From Rikenellaceae bacterium (lineage in GTDB: Bacteria > Bacteroidota > Bacteroidia > Bacteroidales > UBA932): DNA of 64,000 nt. The DNA lies in assembly GCA_022766385.1 (NCBI GenBank), contig JALEPJ010000005.1, positions 26,495 through 90,494 on the forward strand, given 5' to 3'. The position numbers and the translations under genes are program-made. Positions 1 through 8,189 of the stretch are shown piece by piece (the stretch's first letter is position 1; the number at the start of each line of letters is the position of its first letter). The notes under the pieces were generated by a model. That model saw only the letters and a list, made by a program, of their open reading frames with translations. It had not been told where the DNA came from and did not search any database.

Positions 1-2203
1 TAAAGCCTTCGAACGGTGAATAGCCCCAGTTTCTGTTGTAATAACCGAGGAAGCCGAACTGGGCTCTGGTCATAAGCACCAGATTGTCAAACAGCTTGGT
101 GTATACGGTTCCTGAGAACTTCCACTTGTGATACTCAATCCATTTGAATCTTTGGCTGGCGGTCCAGTTGTCGTAGTTGATGTCACGCCAAGAAGACACC
201 TGGGTAGGGTTTCCGTCCGCATCGAGCTTGCCCAAATCGCTCTTTCTGAAGAGGGAGAACGGAGGAGTAAGCTGCAGGGATGCTGTGAACTCTGAACCCT
301 GACGCGGATAAATCTGCTGGTCGGTGGATGTTCTGTTCAGTGTAAGCGAATAGCTCAGGTTATGGGAGGTACCGTCATTGAAGAGGAATGAATTGGTGTA
401 CCAGTTCGTGAGCCTGTAGGTCTGCCAGCTGAGTCCGTTGTAGAGCACGAAATAGTTGTCAGGCCACTTCAGACGTGTACCGAGTGAGGCAGCAAAACCA
501 TATACCTCGAACTGCTTGTCATTGTTGAGAATGTTGAGTGCGAGATATGAGTTGGTCTGTCTGGTATAGTAAGTCGAAAGATTGAGCGAGGTAGGTTTCT
601 TTCCGAAAAGCCAAGGCTCAGTGAAGCTGGCCGAGAGGGCGGTGTAATAGGTACCGCTGGTCTGGAATCTGAACGAGAGATTCTGGGCGTCTCCAAGAGG
701 CACAGGTCTCCAGGCATTCTTCTCTAACATTCTCCTGGTAGAGAAGTTATTGAAGCTGACGCCGACTGTAGCCACGAAGGTACGTCCTCCCCAACCACCG
801 GAGAGTTCAAGCTGTGATGAAGGCTTCTCTGTAACGTTGTATATGAGGTCAACGGTATTGTTCAGCTGGTTAGGGATGATGGAATAGCCGGTTTCGCTCA
901 TAATGGCCTCAGGGTCAAACTGGCCGAGAGAGGCGATTTCACGAATTGACCTCTCAAAGTCGGATTGGCTGAAGAGATAGCCCGGACGGGTGAAAAGCTG
1001 GCGCCTTACAACCTTTTCGCTGGTCAAATCATTGCCATTGATGACAATATTGTTCAAAGTCGCAGGCTTGCCTTCGGAAATCCTCATCTCCACGTCCACG
1101 GTATCGTTCTGGATATTGAGCTCCACAGGAGTGATGTTGAAAAAGAGATATCCGTTGTCGCGGTAAAGTTTGGAAACAGCCAGTTCGTTCTCCTTGCCGC
1201 CTCCGACGAGCCTCTTCTGCATTGTGACCATATCGTAAACATCACCTTTGTTGATGGCTAGCACCTGGTTCAGCACATCCGTACTGTAAACGGAGTTTCC
1301 TGTCCAGGTGATGTCTCCGAAATAGTATCGGTCACCCTGCTCGAATTCGAGATCGATGCCGAGTCTCTTTGAAGGCTCACCTTCATGCTTAGGAGGAAGA
1401 TAATAGATGCTGTCCCTTACCAGTCTTGCATCACGATATCCGGCCTCGTTGAAAGCATTTAAGGCATTATGCTTGTCGTTTTCGTATTCCTTTTCATTGA
1501 ACTTCTTGGTTTTGAAGAAGTTATAGAATTTGGCCGAGTTTGTCTTCTTCATTTCCTTGGCGATTTTGTAATCGCTGACATCCTCGTTATTGCCAATGAA
1601 ATTGATGGTCTTGATTTTTATGCGGTCTCCCCTGTCAACCTTGAATTCCACCTGGATAGCATTAGCCACCTTAGGGTCTTCCTTGACAACAGGAGTTACC
1701 GTAGCATTGATGAAACCTTTCTCAGCATAGTAGCGTTTGATAATGTCAATGGTGGTCTTGGCTACATATTCCGAATACTCACGTCCCGGTCTGAGCGAGA
1801 CCCTGTCCTGAATCTCCTTCTTGTCACCACTCTTGATCCCGGTGAAGCTCCACCTTGACACGCGCGGACGCTCCTTGACCACTACTTTCAGATACACTGA
1901 ATCCCTTTTTGCAGAAAGGCTGTCCACCTTGAGGGCGACATCCTCGAAGAAGCGCTGGGCCCAGAGACGGTCAATGACATTGGAAGCCTCCTCGCTTGGC
2001 AGAGTGATGGTCTGGCCGACCTGAAGGCCGCTCTGCTGGATTATCATCCTCTCGTTGAAGTACTTATACCCCTCTGCGCTCAAACCGGCGATAACATAGG
2101 TTTGAGGTCTGTTATAGTCAATGACAACATCCTGCCGCTGCGCACCCGCCACAAAAGGGATAAGCGCAGACAGTACCAGGACAGCAATTCTATATGGTTT
2201 CAT
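1..2203 (-). CDS. bamA: Outer membrane assembly factor BamA (partial, 3' end cut by window edge)
   Basis: This is the Omp85-family core of the machine that folds beta-barrel proteins into the outer membrane. About 734 codons are visible. The protein starts with a signal peptide (MKPYRIAVLVLSALIPFVAGAQ region), continues with several POTRA-like repeats in the N-terminal half, and enters the C-terminal barrel, where the segment NRNWGYSPFEGF at the window edge is typical of the family. An in-frame ATG also exists at 2218, but a TAnnTTTG promoter element at 2230-2237 would place transcription start only a few bases before it, so I chose the ATG at 2203, which also gives a cleaner signal peptide. 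The gene lies downstream of nadK and uppS on the same strand; bamD is elsewhere in this window, at 13941. Confidence 0.93.
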   Translation of the reverse strand, partial: MKPYRIAVLVLSALIPFVAGAQRQDVVIDYNRPQTYVIAGLSAEGYKYFNERMIIQQSGLQVGQTITLPSEEASNVIDRLWAQRFFEDVALKVDSLSAKRDSVYLKVVVKERPRVSRWSFTGIKSGDKKEIQDRVSLRPGREYSEYVAKTTIDIIKRYYAEKGFINATVTPVVKEDPKVANAIQVEFKVDRGDRIKIKTINFIGNNEDVSDYKIAKEMKKTNSAKFYNFFKTKKFNEKEYENDKHNALNAFNEAGYRDARLVRDSIYYLPPKHEGEPSKRLGIDLEFEQGDRYYFGDITWTGNSVYSTDVLNQVLAINKGDVYDMVTMQKRLVGGGKENELAVSKLYRDNGYLFFNITPVELNIQNDTVDVEMRISEGKPATLNNIVINGNDLTSEKVVRRQLFTRPGYLFSQSDFERSIREIASLGQFDPEAIMSETGYSIIPNQLNNTVDLIYNVTEKPSSQLELSGGWGGRTFVATVGVSFNNFSTRRMLEKNAWRPVPLGDAQNLSFRFQTSGTYYTALSASFTEPWLFGKKPTSLNLSTYYTRQTNSYLALNILNNDKQFEVYGFAASLGTRLKWPDNYFVLYNGLSWQTYRLTNWYTNSFLFNDGTSHNLSYSLTLNRTSTDQQIYPRQGSEFTASLQLTPPFSLFRKSDLGKLDADGNPTQVSSWRDINYDNWTASQRFKWIEYHKWKFSGTVYTKLFDNLVLMTRAQFGFLGYYNRNWGYSPFEGF

Positions 2204-2229
2204 CAATCTCTTTTCCATTTATCAATTTG

Positions 2230-2237
2230 CAAATATA
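2230..2237 (-). promoter_or_regulatory. Predicted bamA promoter -7 element
   Basis: On the minus strand this reads TATATTTG, matching the TAnnTTTG -7 consensus of Bacteroidetes primary sigma factor promoters. It lies in the short uppS-bamA gap and suggests that bamA has its own transcript besides read-through from nadK-uppS. I saw no clear -33 element. Confidence 0.5.
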
Positions 2238-2242
2238 AGGAA

Positions 2243-2956
2243 TTATTTCACTTTTCCATAGCGACGGTCTCTCTTTGCAAATTCCTCGAGAGCCGAGAAG
2301 AATTCCTTCTTTCTGAAATCCGGCCACAAAACCGGGCTGAAAATGAATTCAGAATATGCGCATTGCCACAAAAGATAGTTGCTGATTCTCTGTTCCCCCG
2401 AAGTCCTGATGATCAGGTCCGGGTCGGGTATCCCTGCAGTAACCAGACGGGAAGCGATATCGGCGGAATCGAGAGCCTCGATTCTTTCACGATCCCCTCC
2501 GCACTCCAGGGCAATGGCCTTGGCTGCTTGGAGGATATCCCATTTGCCGCTATAGCTAAGGAAGATGATGAGTGTAAGCCGGTCATTGGCCTCAGTTCTA
2601 TCCATCAGGCTGTCGATGGCGCGGTTCAATTCATCCGAAAGGCGGGCACGATTGCCAAGAACGACAAAGCGCACCTGATTGTTCATCAATGTGTCGAGTT
2701 CATCCACCATTGACTTGAACATCAATTTCATCAAAGTGCTGACTTCATCTTCCGGACGGCCCCAGTTTTCCTCTGAAAAAGCAAACAGCGACAGATAGCT
2801 CACCCCGGCCTCGACTGCCGCTTCAGTGCAGGCTCTTACGCTCTCCACTCCGTGTGTATGTCCGTATACGCGTTCGTGGCCTCTTTCCTCGGCCCACCTG
2901 CCGTTGCCGTCCATTATTATGGAGACGTGCTTCGGGATTCGTACTTTATCTTCCAT
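2243..2956 (-). CDS. uppS: Isoprenyl transferase (undecaprenyl diphosphate synthase)
   Basis: This cytoplasmic cis-prenyltransferase makes the C55 lipid carrier precursor used for peptidoglycan and O-antigen synthesis. The 237 residues carry the family signatures: the IMDGNGRWA motif with the catalytic Asp at residue 16, FAFSEENWGRP in the middle, and the C-terminal RTSGEQRISNYLLWQ motif whose arginines bind diphosphate. Its start codon overlaps the nadK stop by one base (TAATG), so the two are probably translationally coupled. bamA follows after 39 bp. Joining lipid-carrier and barrel-assembly genes in one envelope block makes functional sense. Confidence 0.96.
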   Translation of the reverse strand: MEDKVRIPKHVSIIMDGNGRWAEERGHERVYGHTHGVESVRACTEAAVEAGVSYLSLFAFSEENWGRPEDEVSTLMKLMFKSMVDELDTLMNNQVRFVVLGNRARLSDELNRAIDSLMDRTEANDRLTLIIFLSYSGKWDILQAAKAIALECGGDRERIEALDSADIASRLVTAGIPDPDLIIRTSGEQRISNYLLWQCAYSEFIFSPVLWPDFRKKEFFSALEEFAKRDRRYGKVK

Positions 2957-3762
2957 TACAATTGGTTTCTGACATCTTCTCCCCAGAAAAGCTTGTTCTT
3001 GAGAGCTTGTATGAAATTTGACTTATGAAGGCGGATACGCTTGAGCGAAAACTGTGCCACTGAAACCGACACCTTGGTGGAACTCGGGGCAATCAGATTG
3101 GAATTGTCAAAGGTAACCATCACAGTGGAGTCCCTGGAGGAGAGTGAGAGTTCAATTCGGGCCGTAACCGGCACAACTATAGGACGAATATTGAGATTGT
3201 GCGGGGCAATGGGAGCGAGCACCAGGACATCGGCGTCCGGAGTGCAGATAGGGCCTCCTATGCTCAGAGAGTAGGCTGTCGACCCCGAACTCGTCGCGAC
3301 CAGAAAACCGTCGGCCCAACAGGTCGGCATAGGTTCGCCATCTATCTTCAAGTCAATGCCGAGCATAGCTGCGCCATTCCTGTGCAACGTCACTTCGTTA
3401 AGCGCAATGAACTCATTGTCAGAGCCTTCCACCTTCGCGGAGAGCATGTGTCTGTTCTCGATTTCATAGTCGCCGCTGAGCAGGCTCTCGACGACATCCT
3501 CGGGAGTGTATTCGGAAAGGAAGCCAAGTCTGCCGAAATTGACGCCGAGAACGGGTATTCCGCTCGAACCCACCAGTCTCGCGGCAGAGAGGAAGGTTCC
3601 GTCACCGCCGAGGCTCAAAACTGCATCGGTACCCTCGCGGAGATTGGCTTGGGATTTGATATCATATAATTCGCAGGCTCCCGCTTTCAAGGCGGACTTC
3701 AATCCGTCGATGCGGGAATCTCCTGCCAATGAACTGTTCTTCAGATATATTGCCAGCAGCAT
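2956..3762 (-). CDS. nadK: NAD kinase
   Basis: This enzyme phosphorylates NAD to NADP with ATP in the cytoplasm. The protein is 268 residues with the start I chose. It has the hallmark GGDGTFL motif, the following GVNFGRLGFLSE segment, the NE(V/F)xxHR-type motif (ALNEVTLHRNG) and the glycine-rich ATSSGSTAYSLSIGGP region. A longer in-frame start at 3813 is rejected because a TAnnTTTG promoter element (3793-3800) lies inside that extension and the extra residues do not look like the family. It is the first gene of a nadK-uppS(-bamA) operon and is divergent from pdxJ. Confidence 0.95.
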   Translation of the reverse strand: MLLAIYLKNSSLAGDSRIDGLKSALKAGACELYDIKSQANLREGTDAVLSLGGDGTFLSAARLVGSSGIPVLGVNFGRLGFLSEYTPEDVVESLLSGDYEIENRHMLSAKVEGSDNEFIALNEVTLHRNGAAMLGIDLKIDGEPMPTCWADGFLVATSSGSTAYSLSIGGPICTPDADVLVLAPIAPHNLNIRPIVVPVTARIELSLSSRDSTVMVTFDNSNLIAPSSTKVSVSVAQFSLKRIRLHKSNFIQALKNKLFWGEDVRNQL

Positions 3763-3792
3763 ATTAATAATGGTCCTATAGAAATGAAAGTT

Positions 3793-3800
3793 CAAAAATA
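3793..3800 (-). promoter_or_regulatory. Predicted nadK promoter -7 element
   Basis: The minus strand reads TATTTTTG, a match to TAnnTTTG, about 30 bp upstream of the nadK ATG. It supports the shorter nadK start at 3762. It lies back to back with the pdxJ promoter in the divergent intergenic region. Confidence 0.5.
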
Positions 3801-3833
3801 TGAATTTATTCAAAAACTTTTCACAATATTGAC

Positions 3834-3841
3834 TATTTTTG
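3834..3841 (+). promoter_or_regulatory. Predicted pdxJ promoter -7 element with conserved leader
   Basis: The element TATTTTTG is followed by TTCCACGCTT and by a small inverted repeat, CACG (3849-3852) with CGTG (3859-3862). Nearly the same promoter-plus-leader arrangement precedes the ompH-like gene at 4621. The pdxJ start is about 60 bp downstream, giving a leader of roughly 50 nt. Confidence 0.5.
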
Positions 3842-3899
3842 TCACTTCCACGCTTATCCGTGCAAGAAACAAACAGTTATTACTGAAAGGATTGTAGTT

Positions 3900-4619
3900 A
3901 TGACCAGACTAAGTGTCAACATAAACAAGATTGCCACAATCAGGAACGCCAGGGGAGGCAATGTTCCCGACGTCACCAAAGCAGCTGCAGACTGTGAAAG
4001 CTTCGGTGCTGAAGGCATCACCGTCCACCCGAGACCGGACGAGAGACATATCAGATATGCGGACGTCAGATCGATAAGACCAATCATAAAGACTGAATTC
4101 AATATCGAGGGCAATCCCATACCGTCCTTCATAGACCTTGTATGCGAGGTTCTGCCGGACCAGGTAACTCTCGTTCCAGATGCTCCGGACGCCATCACAT
4201 CCAATGCCGGATGGGACACTGTCAAAAACAGGGAATTCCTCAGTTCGATGTGCGCCCTCTTCAAAAGCAAGGGGATACGCTGCTCCATCTTCATTGACCC
4301 GAACCCGCTGATGGCCGAAGGCGCAAAGGCCTGTGGAGCAGATAGAGTCGAACTATATACGGCAGCATATGCAGAGCGTTATCCCGAGGACAGGGAGTCT
4401 GCAATAGCGGATTACGTACGTACGGCAGAAAGAGCCAGGGAACTGGGACTCGGGCTGAATGCAGGCCATGACCTCAGCCTGGAAAACCTTGAGTATTTCA
4501 TCAGACGGATTCCTTGGACCGATGAGGTCTCGATAGGTCACGCCATCATATCCGACGCCCTTTACCTTGGTCTGGAGAAAACTATACAGGCATATCTTTC
4601 AAAGATTAAGATATTTTAA
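3900..4619 (+). CDS. pdxJ: Pyridoxine 5'-phosphate synthase
   Basis: PdxJ catalyses the last ring-closing step of DXP-dependent vitamin B6 synthesis, condensing 1-deoxyxylulose 5-phosphate with 3-amino-2-oxopropyl phosphate. The 239 residues match the usual family length and show the TIM-barrel signatures: an N-terminal LSVNINKIATIRNARGG segment, GITVHPRPDERHI, TLVPDAP, and the C-terminal GLNAGHDLSLENL and VSIGHAIISDAL motifs that hold phosphate. It has its own predicted promoter and is followed by the ompH-like gene, which also has its own promoter, so the two may be separate transcripts. Confidence 0.96.
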   Translation: MTRLSVNINKIATIRNARGGNVPDVTKAAADCESFGAEGITVHPRPDERHIRYADVRSIRPIIKTEFNIEGNPIPSFIDLVCEVLPDQVTLVPDAPDAITSNAGWDTVKNREFLSSMCALFKSKGIRCSIFIDPNPLMAEGAKACGADRVELYTAAYAERYPEDRESAIADYVRTAERARELGLGLNAGHDLSLENLEYFIRRIPWTDEVSIGHAIISDALYLGLEKTIQAYLSKIKIF

Positions 4620-4620
4620 C

Positions 4621-4628
4621 TATTTTTG
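4621..4628 (+). promoter_or_regulatory. Predicted ompH-like gene promoter -7 element with conserved leader
   Basis: The element TATTTTTG begins one base after the pdxJ stop and is followed by TTTCCACGCTT and a short inverted repeat (CGCT 4637-4640, AGCG 4645-4648). The downstream sequence resembles the pdxJ leader at 3834-3862. Confidence 0.5.
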
Positions 4629-4682
4629 CATTTCCACGCTTGATAGCGCATTAAGACAATTATAAACAGTAAAGTATACAAA

Positions 4683-5294
4683 ATGAAAAGATCGACTTTG
4701 ATTTTCAGCGTTTTGGCCCTCTTCGCCGGCGCTATCTCCCTCTCTTCCTGCCAGAATCAGGCAGCAGAAACCAATAGCGCGGAGCCAGTTGAGGCCGCTG
4801 CCAAGAAAGGAGCCATCGTTTATTTCAATCTTGACAGAGTGCTCAACGAGTATGATATGGCCAATGACCTCAGCAGTGTAGTTCAGACCAAGGCACAGAG
4901 CATCGAGCAGGAGCTCACAAGAAGAGGCAATAAGCTTCAGGGTGATATCAATACCTTCCAGCAGAAGGTTGACAAGGGACTCTTCACCAGATCAGTAGCT
5001 GAGGCTCAGTCACTGAAGCTCCAGCAGCAGCAGAGCGAGTTCGAGACCTTCTACAACCAAAAGCAGCAGGAAATGCAGGAGGAGCAGGCAGTAATGATGA
5101 ACCAGATTGCAGATGCCATCAAGACCTTCGTTGACAAGTTCAATGCAGAGAACGGCTACGCAATGATCATAGCTACCCAGGGAGACATCCTCCCATCACC
5201 TGTAGTGACCGCAGACCCTGAACTTGACATCACCGATGCCATTCTCGCAGGGCTCAACGCAGAGTACGTACAGAATAAGAACTCAAACAAATAA
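4683..5294 (+). CDS. OmpH/Skp-family lipoprotein (periplasmic chaperone-like)
   Basis: The 203-residue protein starts with a lipoprotein signal ending in SLSSC (Cys at about residue 23), then an Ala/Glu-rich linker. The body has OmpH/Skp features: an N-terminal strand (IVYFNLDRVLNEYD), a long Gln/Glu/Lys-rich helical hairpin from about residue 75 to 140, and a return strand (YAMIIATQGD). Skp proteins escort unfolded outer-membrane proteins to BamA. The lipid anchor differs from soluble Skp of Proteobacteria. Which membrane it is anchored to cannot be read from the sequence. A glycosyltransferase gene starts two bases after its stop. Confidence 0.85.
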   Translation: MKRSTLIFSVLALFAGAISLSSCQNQAAETNSAEPVEAAAKKGAIVYFNLDRVLNEYDMANDLSSVVQTKAQSIEQELTRRGNKLQGDINTFQQKVDKGLFTRSVAEAQSLKLQQQQSEFETFYNQKQQEMQEEQAVMMNQIADAIKTFVDKFNAENGYAMIIATQGDILPSPVVTADPELDITDAILAGLNAEYVQNKNSNK

Positions 5295-5296
5295 TT

Positions 5297-6418
5297 TTGA
5301 AAATAGCCATACTGTCCAGTTTCTATCCTTACAGAGGAGGAATAGCTCAGTTTAATGCGAATATCTTCGAAGAACTGGGTAAGAAGCACGATGTCAAGGC
5401 ATTCACATTCTCGAGACAGTATCCTGATTTTCTTTTCCCGGGCAAGACGCAATACGTCACGCCGGACGATGAAGCCGTAGCCATAGAGTCGGAAGTACTC
5501 TTGGATACGGCTAATCCGTTTACATACATCAAAACAGCCCGCAGAATACGCGAATGGGATCCGGATATACTTGTCATCAGATATTGGATGTCCTATTTCG
5601 GGCCTTCCCTCGGTTATGTCTGCAGGCATATGAAAAAAAGGTGCAAGGTCATAATGATTGCGGACAATATAATTCCGCACGAACCGAGATTCTTTGACAG
5701 ACCTTTCACCAAATACGTACTCTCGGGTACTGACGGGGTCATCTCGATGTGCGGCGAGGTTGATTCAGACCTGCTTAAGTTCACTGACAGCAAGCCCCAT
5801 ATTATCCAGAACCACCCCCTCTACAGCCATTTCGGAGCCAAACTACCCCGCAAAGAAGCTGAGAGGATACTTGGAATAAAGGAGAATAAAAAGAATATTC
5901 TCTTTTTCGGTCTGATTCGGAAATACAAGGGACTGGACATTCTGATAGACGCATTCAAGGAACTGGGCGAGGAGTACCAACTAATAATAGCCGGAGAGCC
6001 ATACGGCTCATTCGACAGCTATGCAGCACAGATAGAGAAGAGTGGAGCGAAGGACAGGATCCATCTCTTCCCGGAATACATCAAGGACTCGGATGTGAAG
6101 AAATATTTCTCCGCCGCCGACCTTACCGTCCTCCCATATCGCAGTGCCACACAAAGCGGAATCAGCTCCGTTTCCTACCACTTTGAAGTCCCTATGGTCG
6201 TTACCGATGTAGGAGGTTTGAAAGAGACTATCGGAGAGCGCGGCACGGGAATTGTCACAGAAAGGCCCGATCCCGAGTGCATAAGGGCGGCTATCGAACG
6301 ATATTTCGCGGACTCAAGCATACGAGAAAACTGTATTGCCCACATACGGGAGGAAAAGGAAAGGCTCAGCTGGAGCCGTTTTGCTGAAGGACTTGTTGAA
6401 TTTGCGAAGAAGATATAA
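5297..6418 (+). CDS. Glycosyltransferase (GT-B fold, GT4-like)
   Basis: The 373-residue protein resembles retaining GT4-type glycosyltransferases. The N-terminal Rossmann domain begins with KIAILSSFYPYRGGIAQF, where the GG lies in the acceptor loop. The C-terminal domain has ILFFGLIRKYKGLDILIDAF and LPYRSATQSGISSVSYHFEVP followed by VVTDVGGLKE, the usual nucleotide-sugar binding region. The first glutamate of the common E-x7-E motif is not obvious. The start is a TTG two bases after the ompH-like stop; no better ATG exists nearby. There is no signal peptide or membrane segment, so it is cytoplasmic or peripheral. The acceptor and donor sugars cannot be told from the sequence. Confidence 0.87.
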   Translation: MKIAILSSFYPYRGGIAQFNANIFEELGKKHDVKAFTFSRQYPDFLFPGKTQYVTPDDEAVAIESEVLLDTANPFTYIKTARRIREWDPDILVIRYWMSYFGPSLGYVCRHMKKRCKVIMIADNIIPHEPRFFDRPFTKYVLSGTDGVISMCGEVDSDLLKFTDSKPHIIQNHPLYSHFGAKLPRKEAERILGIKENKKNILFFGLIRKYKGLDILIDAFKELGEEYQLIIAGEPYGSFDSYAAQIEKSGAKDRIHLFPEYIKDSDVKKYFSAADLTVLPYRSATQSGISSVSYHFEVPMVVTDVGGLKETIGERGTGIVTERPDPECIRAAIERYFADSSIRENCIAHIREEKERLSWSRFAEGLVEFAKKI

Positions 6419-6431
6419 TAGAGTGAATAAA

Positions 6432-8159
6432 ATGAAGAGAAACATTGCAATCATATCAGCGCTTCTGCTGCTGTGTTCCGGCTTTACCGCCCTTGCCCAG
6501 CAGGAGTATGTCGCTACCCCGGTAAGCATATCCAAGGAGAAGGTCAAGGACAAGGATACGGGCATAGTCTATTATTCCCATCCCGTTCTGGCCAAACAGA
6601 CCCTGTTTTCAATTGCGAAGGCGTACGGTGTGACTCTGGAAGAAATATATGAGGCCAATCCAACTCTTCATCTGGACACAGAACCACTCCAGCAATATCA
6701 AATTTTGCGTATTCCTGAAAAGTCAAACAGCATACAGAAAGGGAATGCGGTCGAGAAATCCGGCAGTGCTGAAGAGGCCGTCAATGCCCCAAGCCAGTCC
6801 GTAAATGAAACGACACAAGTTCAGGATGGCAAGGACGAGTACCTGACACACGTTGTCAAATGGTATGAGGATCTCGCCGGAATTGCAAAGAAATACGGTA
6901 TCAGCCAGGATGTCATAATTAGCTATAACAGCCTGAGCGGCAGCACATTGACCAAGAGACAGAAGCTTAGAATCCCTCAGGGCAATACACTTGCCAGAGA
7001 GATTGCCAAGCTTTCGGGCAGTGGAAGCGGCGAAGAAAGCAAGGAAAACGAAATGCAGGCGGATGCTGACAATGTCAGCGACAATATCTCGGAAAAACTC
7101 GACGAGATCTTCGGTATCACAAAGAAAGAAATCGACTTCTCGCTCATACTTCCTTTCAATTCGGCCAAGACTCCAAGTGAGAACAATCTCGACTTTTACA
7201 GCGGAGTGCTGCTTGCTATGCGCGACCTTGAAAAGGAAGGCATCAAGACAGAAATCAGTGTCTATGACTGCGCGGAAGGGAAAATGCCTGTAAGCGCAGA
7301 ACGCTTCGCCAAGAGCGATTTCGTCATTGGACCCGTCTCTGTCCAGGATATTGGCAACGCTCTCAATATCAGCGAAGAATCGAGTGTCATCATCTCCCCT
7401 CTCGACCCTAAGGCTGCGGAGCTTGCAGCAAGCAGGAGAAATATCGTACACGTTCCGACCCCTGCTGACCTGCAGTGCCGCGACCTGATTGCCTGGATGA
7501 AACAGGAACTCGGTCAGGGGGACAAGGTGATATTGCTCAGCGAAAAGAATGTAACTCCTACCGAGAATGCAGCTCTGCTTATGAAGCATCTTTCGGAGTC
7601 GGAAGTGGAATATTCAACCATTAGTTACGGAATACTCGAGGGCAAGGACATCAGCACTGTGATAGAAAGCCAGAGCAAAGAGAATTGCACCACCCATATC
7701 GTAATCGCATCTGAAAGCGAGGCCTTTGTAAACGACGCTATCAGAAACGTCAACCTTTTGGCATACAAGGGTTTACCTCTATCAATCTACTGTCTGTCAA
7801 GGGTCAGGAACTTTGAGACCATCGAGGTTGAAAACTTCCACTCCTGCAAGCTCCACATTTCTATGCCTTATTTTGTGAACTACGACTCACCTGAAGTCCA
7901 AAGATTCCTTATGCAGTACAGGGCCCTGTTCAACACGGAGCCGGGACAATTCGCATTCCAGGGCTATGACATTACCCGCTATTTCATCAAGAAATGTTCG
8001 GAGGGAGGAAGATTTTGGCTTGACAAACTCGAAGGCAGCACAGAAAAGGGACTGCAGACCAACTTCCGTTTCACCGCCCAGGAAAACGGAGGATATATCA
8101 ACACTGCCATCAGACGCATCCTCTACGGAAGCGACTTCAGCATAAGAATGGTCAATTAG
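6432..8159 (+). CDS. LysM-domain protein with periplasmic-binding-like C-terminal domain
   Basis: The 575-residue secreted protein has a signal peptide (MKRNIAIISALLLLCSGFTALAQQ region), two LysM repeats (residues about 45-95 and 145-185; the first contains TLFSIAKAYGVTLEEIYEANP) that should bind peptidoglycan, a Ser/Glu-rich linker, and a C-terminal domain from about residue 230. That domain resembles the type 1 periplasmic-binding/receptor-ligand fold (SLILPFNSAK, FYSGVLLAMRDLEKEG, FVIGPVSVQD, SSVIISPLDP). A frame extension back to 6336 is rejected because it overlaps the glycosyltransferase and lacks a signal peptide. The ligand is unknown. It sits 13 bp after the glycosyltransferase, so an operon is likely. 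Confidence 0.87.
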   Translation: MKRNIAIISALLLLCSGFTALAQQEYVATPVSISKEKVKDKDTGIVYYSHPVLAKQTLFSIAKAYGVTLEEIYEANPTLHLDTEPLQQYQILRIPEKSNSIQKGNAVEKSGSAEEAVNAPSQSVNETTQVQDGKDEYLTHVVKWYEDLAGIAKKYGISQDVIISYNSLSGSTLTKRQKLRIPQGNTLAREIAKLSGSGSGEESKENEMQADADNVSDNISEKLDEIFGITKKEIDFSLILPFNSAKTPSENNLDFYSGVLLAMRDLEKEGIKTEISVYDCAEGKMPVSAERFAKSDFVIGPVSVQDIGNALNISEESSVIISPLDPKAAELAASRRNIVHVPTPADLQCRDLIAWMKQELGQGDKVILLSEKNVTPTENAALLMKHLSESEVEYSTISYGILEGKDISTVIESQSKENCTTHIVIASESEAFVNDAIRNVNLLAYKGLPLSIYCLSRVRNFETIEVENFHSCKLHISMPYFVNYDSPEVQRFLMQYRALFNTEPGQFAFQGYDITRYFIKKCSEGGRFWLDKLEGSTEKGLQTNFRFTAQENGGYINTAIRRILYGSDFSIRMVN

Positions 8160-8189
8160 AATCCGCTGCAGTCAGCACGGATCGGAAAA

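Noticed and set aside
3763..3813. Upstream extension of nadK
   Set aside because: A promoter element lies inside the extension and the added residues do not resemble NAD kinases.
8160..8189. Possible terminator between the LysM gene and recN
   Set aside because: The only inverted repeat (ATCCG/CGGAT region) has a short, bulged stem and no T-run.
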